A stretch of DNA of 29,559 nt, from assembly GCA_937922435.1 (NCBI GenBank), contig CAKZVT010000053.1, positions 1-29,559 of the forward strand, given 5' to 3'. Below the pieces are notes generated by a model that saw only the letters and a list, made by a program, of their open reading frames with translations, searched no databases and had not been told where the DNA came from. Both the position numbers and the translations under genes were made by a program. Each line of letters begins with the position of its first letter. Position 1 is the stretch's first letter. Of this stretch, positions 6,570 to 12,915 are shown piece after piece. The stretch is from an uncultured Prevotella sp. (lineage in GTDB: Bacteria > Bacteroidota > Bacteroidia > Bacteroidales > Bacteroidaceae).

Positions 6570-7472
6570 TTAATCTTTTATTCCACCCAAATACGCCTCG
6601 ATGTTGGCGATTACCTTCTCGCCGAGACGGCGGTATGCTTGGAGCGTCATGCCTGAAGACGCATTCATGCAGCGCATGTGCGGATGGTCGAGGAAGCGCT
6701 GTCCGCCAGCCGCTCCGGCCGTGTCGCACAGGCAGAGGTTGTCGCCGTCGAGCCAGTGGGCGAACGGGGCTTCGTCCCATGCAGGCGAAAGACCCGTGTT
6801 GAAGAGCAGCTTGTGGTTGCCGAGGCGCGCGAATTCCGCCTCATGCAGCAGCACGGTGTTGCGGTTTAGGCAGCAGAATGCAGCGTCGCTCCATTCGAGC
6901 AGGTCGCCAAGCGGCATGAAGCGGTAGCCTTTCTCCTTGGCCCAAGCCTTCTCGCTGCGTGCGAAGTAAGCCACTTTTGCGCCGAAGCGGCATAGCGCGT
7001 CGGCGACCATTCCGCCCGACTTTCCTAATCCTACGATGCCTGCGTGAAGCCCCGTTATTTCGCTCGGAGCGCCAAGCCACGGCTTCATTCCGTAGCCGTG
7101 CAGGCAGCGTACAAGCTCGCTTACAACGTATTCCACCACGCCCTCGTCGCCGTAGTCGCGTATTCCCTTGACGCAGATGCCGTGAGCCTCGGCGTAACGG
7201 ATGTCTACGTTTGCGCTTTCGGGCGAGTAGAGCGAGCAGCACATGCCAACGTATCTTACGCTTTTGCACTGTGCCAGCGTTTCCGCCGGCAGCCTTGACG
7301 TGGTGCTTAGCAGTACGGCGTCGGCGTCGCCGATGCGCCTTATGATTTCTTCCTGCCCCTGCGGCACGTCCGTGTGCATCACAACCGTGTCGGCGTAAGC
7401 CTTCAACCGCGCTGCGGCTTCAGCCGTCATGCTGACAGGTTCGATGGCTACAAGTTTCCTGAATTTATCCAT
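6570..7472 (-). CDS. Divergent D-2-hydroxyacid dehydrogenase-like protein, catalytic triad not recognisable
   Basis: This 300-residue protein has the fold signature of the D-isomer-specific 2-hydroxyacid dehydrogenases. It has an N-terminal substrate-domain segment (residues 1-110), then an NAD-binding Rossmann motif GIVGLGKSGGMVADAL (145-160) followed by VAYFARSE. The family normally has catalytic Arg in NTARG, Glu in the DVFE region and His in PHIGG. Here the matching places read NTGLSP (225-230), CDTAGAA and NASSGMT (270-275), so none of the three residues is present. It may be a non-catalytic NAD-binding protein or an enzyme with altered chemistry. Its start overlaps the stop of the upstream CvfB-like gene by 8 nt, so the two are co-translated in one operon. 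Substrate unknown. Confidence 0.85.
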   Translation of the reverse strand: MDKFRKLVAIEPVSMTAEAAARLKAYADTVVMHTDVPQGQEEIIRRIGDADAVLLSTTSRLPAETLAQCKSVRYVGMCCSLYSPESANVDIRYAEAHGICVKGIRDYGDEGVVEYVVSELVRCLHGYGMKPWLGAPSEITGLHAGIVGLGKSGGMVADALCRFGAKVAYFARSEKAWAKEKGYRFMPLGDLLEWSDAAFCCLNRNTVLLHEAEFARLGNHKLLFNTGLSPAWDEAPFAHWLDGDNLCLCDTAGAAGGQRFLDHPHMRCMNASSGMTLQAYRRLGEKVIANIEAYLGGIKD

Positions 7473-8328
7473 TTCTGTGCCGTTTTCCGCCTTTGTTAAG
7501 TCTGATGCAGTCTTCCTCTATGGTTATGAGCCGCCGTTTGTACAGGTCGCCTACGGCCTTCTTGTAGCTCTTCTTGCTCACCTGGAACTGCTGGTAGATG
7601 TCTTCCGCCGGACTTTTGTCGGTCAGGCGGCATGTGCCTCCGTGTGTTTCAAGGTATTCGAGGAGCACGTCGGCCGTCTCTTTCGTCATGCGCCAGCCCG
7701 TAGGTTGCAGCATAACGTCTATTTTACCGTCCTCGCGCACCGCCTCGATGTAGCCCTTCATGCGGTCGCCAGTGTGTATGTCCTTGAATATCTGGTTGCT
7801 GTACACGAGGCCGGGGAAGCGGTTGTCTATGATGACTTTGAAGCCGAGTTCGGTCTTCTGCCATACGAGCAGGTCCACTTCGTCGCCGTAACGGTATGGC
7901 GGAAACGACGGGTCGAAGTAGTGTTCCACCTTCGCCGAGGCCACGATGCGGTGGCTCTCGTTGTCTATGTGTACGTGGACTATGTAGCTCTTGCCCTTCT
8001 CCATCTTCATCTTTTGCTCGCGGAAGGGGCAGAAGAGGTCTTTCATCAGCCCCCAGTTGAGGAATGCCCCGTACTCGTTCACCCATGAAGTCTCAAGGTA
8101 AGCGAAGTCGCCCACCTTGGCGAGCGGTGTCTGCGTCGTGGCCACGAGCCGCTCCTCGTTGTCCAGGTAGACAAACACTTCAAGCTCGTCGCCCTCCTGG
8201 CATCCGTCGGGCACGTATCTTGCAGGCAGCAGCACTTCGCCCTCTTCGCCGCCGTCCAAGTAAACGCCGAAGTCAACAGTCTTGACTACGGTCATGCGGT
8301 TGTAGTCGCCTAATCTAATGAAGTCCAT
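7465..8328 (-). CDS. CvfB-like S1 RNA-binding protein
   Basis: The 287-residue protein resembles the CvfB/YitL family: several S1-type OB modules followed by a C-terminal winged helix. The first S1-like unit is at about residues 5-65 (VDFGVYLDGGEEGEVLLPARYV), the second near 70-135 (WVNEYGAFLNWGLMKDLFCPFREQ), and the third near 145-215 (VIIDNRFPGLVYSNQIF, then GDRMKGYIEAVREDGKIDV). The winged helix occupies roughly 235-280 (EDIYQQFQVSKKSYKKAVGDLYKRRLI). Such proteins bind RNA, and in staphylococci CvfB influences virulence gene expression. The role in Bacteroidota is not established. It lies 101 nt downstream of the LolD-type gene and overlaps the next gene by 8 nt. Confidence 0.88.
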   Translation of the reverse strand: MDFIRLGDYNRMTVVKTVDFGVYLDGGEEGEVLLPARYVPDGCQEGDELEVFVYLDNEERLVATTQTPLAKVGDFAYLETSWVNEYGAFLNWGLMKDLFCPFREQKMKMEKGKSYIVHVHIDNESHRIVASAKVEHYFDPSFPPYRYGDEVDLLVWQKTELGFKVIIDNRFPGLVYSNQIFKDIHTGDRMKGYIEAVREDGKIDVMLQPTGWRMTKETADVLLEYLETHGGTCRLTDKSPAEDIYQQFQVSKKSYKKAVGDLYKRRLITIEEDCIRLNKGGKRHRNG

Positions 8329-8345
8329 GATTTAAGTATTGATAT

Positions 8346-8380
8346 CCATCCCAACCCTCCCGAGGAGAAGGTGTTTTGAT
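8346..8380. repeat. Degenerate copy of the GC-rich repeat
   Basis: CCATCCCAACCCTCCCGAGG followed by AGAAGG and TTTTGATGCT resembles the copies at 6145 and 11533, but its hairpin arm is disrupted. It fills the gap between lolD and the CvfB-like gene. Confidence 0.5.
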
Positions 8381-8429
8381 GCTCTCGTAGTATGTTTCAG
8401 GGATGGATTTTGTGGTTTTGTTTAATGAA

Positions 8430-9188
8430 TTATAGGTCGTTTTGTGCCGTAATAGCGTCTGTGGCTACGTCTTTTTTGCCGTCCTGGTCACCTTCATCCG
8501 TGATTGTTGGTGTGGGTGTCAGCTCCGTTGCAGCTTCCGTTTCCAGCATTCCGTCCTTCATTTTGATGGTGCGGTCGGTGATGGCTGCAAGGTTTTCGTC
8601 GTGCGTTACGATTACGAATGTCTGCCCGGTCTTGTCCCTGAGGTCGAAGAACAGCTGGTGCAGCTCGGCCTTGTTCTTTGTGTCGAGGCTGCCCGAAGGC
8701 TCGTCGGCCAGTATTACGGCAGGCTTGTTTACCAATGCCCGGGCTACGGCCACGCGCTGGTTTTCGCCTCCCGACAGTTCGGCAGGCTTGTGCCCGGCTC
8801 GTTCTGAAAGCCCCATGAAGTCAAGAAGCTCCATCGCACGCTTCTTGGCTTCGCCCTTTGAAGCCCCTGCGATGAGTGCAGGGAGCATGACGTTCTCCAC
8901 CGCCGTGAACTCCGGCAGCAGCTGGTGGAACTGGAATACGAAGCCTATGCGCTTGTTGCGGAACTCCGACAGCTGTTTGGACGACAGTTTCCTTACGTCT
9001 GTTCCGTCGATGGTTATTTCGCCGCTGTCGGGCTTGTCGAGCGTGCCTATTATCTGTAAGAGCGTTGTTTTGCCGGCTCCGCTCGGCCCTACGATGCTCA
9101 CCACCTCGCCTTTTTCAATGTGCAGGTCGATGCCTTTGAGCACTTGCAGCGGACCGAAGCTCTTGGTTATGCCTTTGATGTCAATCAT
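8430..9188 (-). CDS. lolD: ABC transporter ATP-binding protein, LolD/MacB type
   Basis: This is a 252-residue ABC ATPase. Walker A GPSGAGKT is at residues 34-41, the Q-loop glutamine in FVFQF at 86, signature LSGGENQRVA at 138-147, Walker B VILADEP at 158-164 with catalytic E163, and the H-loop histidine at 196. The short LolD-like pattern (GTLDKPDSGEI, FQFHQLLPEFTAVENV) places it with the LolD/MacB subfamily, which powers lipoprotein release or other inner-membrane extrusion via FtsX-like permeases. No permease gene is adjacent, as is usual for Bacteroidales. Residues 222-252 form an extra acidic, Thr-rich tail not needed for ATPase function. The octad element lies in its leader. The gene symbol is by similarity only. 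Confidence 0.85.
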   Translation of the reverse strand: MIDIKGITKSFGPLQVLKGIDLHIEKGEVVSIVGPSGAGKTTLLQIIGTLDKPDSGEITIDGTDVRKLSSKQLSEFRNKRIGFVFQFHQLLPEFTAVENVMLPALIAGASKGEAKKRAMELLDFMGLSERAGHKPAELSGGENQRVAVARALVNKPAVILADEPSGSLDTKNKAELHQLFFDLRDKTGQTFVIVTHDENLAAITDRTIKMKDGMLETEAATELTPTPTITDEGDQDGKKDVATDAITAQNDL

Positions 9189-9195
9189 GTTGTTG

Positions 9196-9303
9196 CGGTT
9201 TTACGGTTGTATGGTTATGCGGTTTTACGGTCTTAGTGGTATGAAGTCCCAAATTTATTAATCTGAAACCGTACAACCTCATAACCGCAAAACCGTATGA
9301 CCC
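9196..9303. repeat. 8-nt-unit inverted repeat between the antiporter and lolD
   Basis: The left arm has period 8 (GGTTTTAC, GGTTGTAT, GGTTATGC, GGTTTTAC, from 9197). The right arm from 9263 is its imperfect reverse complement (GTACAACC, TCATAACC, GCAAAACC, GTATGACC). It fills the whole gap from the antiporter stop codon to 8 nt before the lolD start. Its units match those of the element at 5524. Confidence 0.85.
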
Positions 9304-11423
9304 TATTTAAACTTCTGCCTTATCCATGTTGTCAGCACCTCGTATGCACTGCGCTGCTCGTGGTGCTGCGGCTCTGCGAATGTCATTGCGCCTACCGGTT
9401 CGCCGTATTGGTCGGGGAAGATAATCATGAGGCTCTTTCCCGAGAAGTGGCGTGTAAGCTCTTCCGGCAGGCGTTCCAGCGCCGACTTGTACGATATTGT
9501 GCCCTTACGCGCCGTTACAACGACGAACAGATGGTCTTCTTCCACGCCGCCGGAGAGCTTTGGCATGTCAATCCAATGCGCCATGTATGTGTATTCGGCG
9601 CGTACTCCCGAGTGCCTGTTCTTTATGTACTGGTTGATGAGCGACAGCGTTTCGTGCTTCGCGTGGAACTGTATGCGGCATCCAAGGTTCTCCGCCACGC
9701 GGGCCAGACGCTCCAGCCAGCGGTAGAATCCGGGCTCGAACTCGGCGCGGGACGGCACAGCCACCTGTATGCGGCGTATCGTATTGAGCGGACGCAGGCA
9801 GCGTACTATGGTGATTTGGCGGTTCAGTCCGGAGAAGAGTCCCGGTATGAACTCGCCCCAGAACTTGCCGTCCTCCTCGTCGCCGCTGTGCATTCCCATG
9901 ATTATTTCAGAGGCGTTGAACTCCTTGAAGGCGTGTTTTATTCCGTTGATGATGTTCGTTGCGATGCGCACTTGCGTCTGTACCATCACCCCGGTGCTGT
10001 TTGCCGTCTTGACGACGTGTTCCAACAGGCTGCGTCCACGCTCCTGGTATTTCAGCCGGTTGGTGTCGTCGTAGACTATGTTCAGCGCCACTATGCCGCG
10101 GTTGAGCACGCGGTTGCGCATCATTGTGGCAAGGCTTATCAGCGTGTCGGCCGTCTCTTTGTGCTTCATCGGCACCATGATTTTCTCGTCGTCGCCGGTA
10201 TCGTCTTCGGGAACGGCGGCCTGCGACTCCAGCGCGATGTGCTTTGACGCCCGCTCGGTCATGAACGAGCTGAAGATGCAGGTTACGAGTATGAGGATTA
10301 CCGTGCCGTTGAGCACGTCGTCGTTGAGCAGGCGTTGCCCGTCGGGCATTATGAGGTTGTAGCCCACCATTACGGCGGCGAGCGTCGCTCCGGCCTGTGC
10401 GTTGCTCAAGCCGTAGATTAGTTCGCGCTCCACTCCGCGCATGCCGAACAGCTTTTGGGTGAACAGCGAGGCGAGCCATTTGCTCGTAAGGGCTACCAGA
10501 ATCATTACTCCGGCCACCTGGAGCGTAGCCATTCCGCCGAAGAGCAGCTTGACGTTGACCAGCATCCCGACGCCGATGAGGAAGTAGGGTATGAATATTG
10601 CGTTGCCGACGAACTCGAGATTGTTCATCAGCGGCGAAACGTTTGGCACGTAGCGGTTGAGCACAAGACCGGTGAGGAACGCCCCGAGCAGTCCTTCCAT
10701 GCCGATAAGCTCCATCAGCCATGCGCCGAGGAAGGTCATTGCGAGCACGAAGATGAATTGTGCGACGTTGTCTTCATGCTTGTGGAAGAAGTGCCGCGCG
10801 ATGCGCGGGAAGAAGAACATGATGACGAAGAACACCGCGGCTATCTTCAGGAACAGCATCAGCCAGAAGCCCCCCGTTATGTCTCCCTTGAACACTCCGC
10901 CGACAATGGCGAGCACGAGCAGCGTCAGCGTGTCGGTGATGGCCGTCGCCCCGACGGCTATGGTGACGCTGCGCTGGCGCGTAAGGCCGTAGCGCATGAC
11001 GATGGGGTAGGTTATGATGGTGTGCGAGGCGTACATGCTGGCGAGCAGGATGGACGTCATCACGCTGTACTGCAGTATGGAGCGGTTGATTATGAAGCCC
11101 ATCGCCATTGGTATGACGAAGGCCATTATGCCGTGGGTGAACGTGCGCACGCGGTTCTTGCGGAAGTTGCCCATGTTCATTTCCAGGCCGGCCAGCAGCA
11201 TGATATAGTACAGGCCGACGTGCCCGAACAGCTCGAACGAGCTGTCCTTCGCCAGTATGTTCAGCCCGTGAGGCCCTATTGCTACGCCTGCGAGCACCAT
11301 CCCCACGATGTGCGGAATGCGCAGCTTGCCCATGATGATGGGCGCGAAGAGGATGATGCACAGCACGACGAAGAATATCATCGTGGGCGACGTTATGGGC
11401 AAATATTGTGACAAATCGGGCAT
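9303..11423 (-). CDS. CPA2-family cation/proton antiporter with C-terminal universal-stress-like domains
   Basis: This is a 706-residue inner-membrane protein. Residues 1 to about 390 form roughly 12-13 hydrophobic segments typical of the CPA2 (KefB/NapA) superfamily. The start FAPIIMGKLRIPHIVGMVLAGVAIGP is characteristic. D164 in GATAITDTLTLL is the expected ion-binding aspartate, and K315 in ALTSKWLASL fits the conserved lysine of the core. Residues 415-706 are soluble and look like two universal-stress-protein-like domains (for example IMVPMKHKETADTLISLA and the segment from 545 on), as in other Bacteroidota antiporters. They probably sense nucleotides or bind the channel. The ion (Na+ or K+) cannot be told. 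It is the first gene of the minus-strand run, divergent from asd. Confidence 0.92.
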   Translation of the reverse strand: MPDLSQYLPITSPTMIFFVVLCIILFAPIIMGKLRIPHIVGMVLAGVAIGPHGLNILAKDSSFELFGHVGLYYIMLLAGLEMNMGNFRKNRVRTFTHGIMAFVIPMAMGFIINRSILQYSVMTSILLASMYASHTIITYPIVMRYGLTRQRSVTIAVGATAITDTLTLLVLAIVGGVFKGDITGGFWLMLFLKIAAVFFVIMFFFPRIARHFFHKHEDNVAQFIFVLAMTFLGAWLMELIGMEGLLGAFLTGLVLNRYVPNVSPLMNNLEFVGNAIFIPYFLIGVGMLVNVKLLFGGMATLQVAGVMILVALTSKWLASLFTQKLFGMRGVERELIYGLSNAQAGATLAAVMVGYNLIMPDGQRLLNDDVLNGTVILILVTCIFSSFMTERASKHIALESQAAVPEDDTGDDEKIMVPMKHKETADTLISLATMMRNRVLNRGIVALNIVYDDTNRLKYQERGRSLLEHVVKTANSTGVMVQTQVRIATNIINGIKHAFKEFNASEIIMGMHSGDEEDGKFWGEFIPGLFSGLNRQITIVRCLRPLNTIRRIQVAVPSRAEFEPGFYRWLERLARVAENLGCRIQFHAKHETLSLINQYIKNRHSGVRAEYTYMAHWIDMPKLSGGVEEDHLFVVVTARKGTISYKSALERLPEELTRHFSGKSLMIIFPDQYGEPVGAMTFAEPQHHEQRSAYEVLTTWIRQKFK

Positions 11424-11503
11424 GAAATGCTATCTAAGTTGCGATTTTATGTGCAAAAGTGCAAAAAAAAATCATCATTTAGCAACGTTCGGCTTAAAAG
11501 TTG

Positions 11504-11511
11504 TACTTTTG
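11504..11511 (+). promoter_or_regulatory. -7 box (TACTTTTG), probably for asd
   Basis: TACTTTTG matches TAnnTTTG, in the gap between the divergent antiporter and asd genes. It lies 204 bp before the asd start, and the repeat composite at 11533-11700 sits between them. No convincing -33 box is present at the right spacing. Confidence 0.4.
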
Positions 11512-11532
11512 CAGGCAAAAAACAACCCCTGA

Positions 11533-11700
11533 CACCCACCCCAACCCTCCCCAAGGGAGGGAGCTTGAATACCTTATATTATGATGAGACAGCTTGGGGA
11601 CGCTATTCACGGAATATATGCAACCATGCGGAACGGAACGCCATATTACAGTGAAGGCATGTCAGACTCACTCCTTTGTGGAGGGTTAGGGTGTGTGCTT
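11533..11700. repeat. Composite with inverted GC-rich ends upstream of asd
   Basis: The left end (11533-11575) is the CCCACCCCAACCCTCCCC repeat with its GGGAGGG hairpin arm. The right end (about 11656-11700) is a degenerate inverted copy (minus strand ACACCCTAACCCTCCAC). The middle, about 80 nt, has no recognisable gene. The element lies entirely within the asd leader region. Confidence 0.65.
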
Positions 11701-11715
11701 AATTATTAGAAACAT

Positions 11716-12726
11716 ATGAACGTAGCAATTGTAGGCGCGAGCGGAGCCGTAGGACAAGAGTTCCTGCGTGTGCTCGCAGAGAGAGATTTCCCCATTGACA
11801 ACCTCGTGTTGTTCGGCTCGAAGCGGTCGGCAGGCACAAAGTACACCTTCAAGGGCAAGGAGTATGAGGTGAAGCTGCTTCAGCACAACGATGATTTCAA
11901 GGACATAGACATAGCCTTCACTTCGGCCGGAGCCGGCACATCGAAGGAGTTTGCGGCCGACATTACGAAGTACGGGGCCGTGATGATTGACAATTCGAGC
12001 GCGTTCCGCATGGACGACGACGTGCCATTGGTTGTGCCCGAGTGCAACGCCGAGGACGCGCTCAACCGTCCGCGCGGCATCATAGCCAACCCCAACTGCA
12101 CCACAATCATGATGGTCGTAGTGCTGCAGCCCATCGAGAAGCTAAGCCACATACGCCGCATACACATAGCAAGCTACCAGAGTGCGAGCGGCGCGGGCGC
12201 CGCGGCGATGGCCGAATTGCAGGAGCAGTACCGCCAGCTGGTCAACGGCGAGGAGGTGACGGTAAGCAAGTTCCCCCACCAGCTGGCGTACAACGTCATT
12301 CCGCAAATCGACGTTTTCCAGCCCAACGGCTACACGAAGGAGGAGATGAAGATGTTTAACGAGACGCGCAAAATCATGCACAGCGACGTCAAGTGCTCTG
12401 CAATGTGCGTGCGCGTGTCGTCGCTCAGGGCGCACTCGGAGTCGGTATGGGTCGAGACCGAGCGTCCCGTAAGCGTCGAGGAGGCGCGCGCGGCGATGGC
12501 CGCAGCTCCCGGCGTGACGGTGGAGGACGACCCCGCGAACCTCGTCTACCCAATGCCGCTCGACACGGCTGGCAAGGACGACATCTACGTAGGCCGCATA
12601 CGCAAGGACTTGGCCGACGACAACGGGCTAACCTTCTGGCTTAGCGGCGACCAAATCCGCAAGGGTGCGGCGCTCAATGCCGTGCAGATAGCCGAGTATC
12701 TTGTCAAGGTAGGCAACGTGAAATAA
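11716..12726 (+). CDS. asd: Aspartate-semialdehyde dehydrogenase
   Basis: The enzyme reduces aspartyl phosphate to aspartate semialdehyde, feeding lysine/diaminopimelate, threonine and methionine synthesis. The 336-residue length is typical of the shorter bacterial form. The NADP-binding N-terminus is VAIVGASGAVGQEF (3-16). The catalytic cysteine is C128 in NPNCTT. The substrate-binding and catalytic C-terminal residues include SSLRAHSE with H240. QSASGAG (155-161) is also a family signature. It is single in this window, with no dap or thr genes adjacent. Its end is followed by palindromic repeats that probably terminate it, convergent with the giant peptidase gene. Confidence 0.97.
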   Translation: MNVAIVGASGAVGQEFLRVLAERDFPIDNLVLFGSKRSAGTKYTFKGKEYEVKLLQHNDDFKDIDIAFTSAGAGTSKEFAADITKYGAVMIDNSSAFRMDDDVPLVVPECNAEDALNRPRGIIANPNCTTIMMVVVLQPIEKLSHIRRIHIASYQSASGAGAAAMAELQEQYRQLVNGEEVTVSKFPHQLAYNVIPQIDVFQPNGYTKEEMKMFNETRKIMHSDVKCSAMCVRVSSLRAHSESVWVETERPVSVEEARAAMAAAPGVTVEDDPANLVYPMPLDTAGKDDIYVGRIRKDLADDNGLTFWLSGDQIRKGAALNAVQIAEYLVKVGNVK

Positions 12727-12734
12727 CGCCGCCT

Positions 12735-12845
12735 TGTAACTGGTTGACAGTCAGCGACTTTCCAAAAGGCCGCCTTTCGCATTGCGAAAGGCGGCCTTTT
12801 GCGTTGCAATCGACGGTCTTTTGTCGTGTAAAAGACGGCCTTTGG
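12735..12845 (+). repeat. AAAGGCCGTCTTT-family repeat, copy 3, with 5' mini-stem
   Basis: It starts with TGTAAC and a small stem (TTGA-CAG-TCAG), then GCGACTTTC. A perfect 18-bp hairpin follows at 12763-12801 (CAAAAGGCCGCCTTTCGC, loop ATT), then GTTGCAATCGACGG and another arm pair (GTCTTTT...AAAAGAC). Same orientation and order as the copies at 20987 and 29384. Confidence 0.85.
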
Positions 12846-12853
12846 AAAAAGGA

Positions 12854-12887
12854 AATGCCGCCTTCCGCATTTGCGGAGGGCGGCATT
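12854..12887. terminator. Hairpin between convergent asd and peptidase genes
   Basis: AATGCCGCCTTCCGC (12854-12868) pairs with GCGGAGGGCGGCATT (12873-12887), one G-T wobble, around a 4-nt loop. It lies 28 bp after the peptidase stop on the minus strand and downstream of asd on the plus strand. Being GC-rich with only short T-runs, it is a plausible but not textbook intrinsic terminator. Confidence 0.55.
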
Positions 12888-12915
12888 GATGTTAAGGTTG
12901 GAAAACCTTTGCGGT

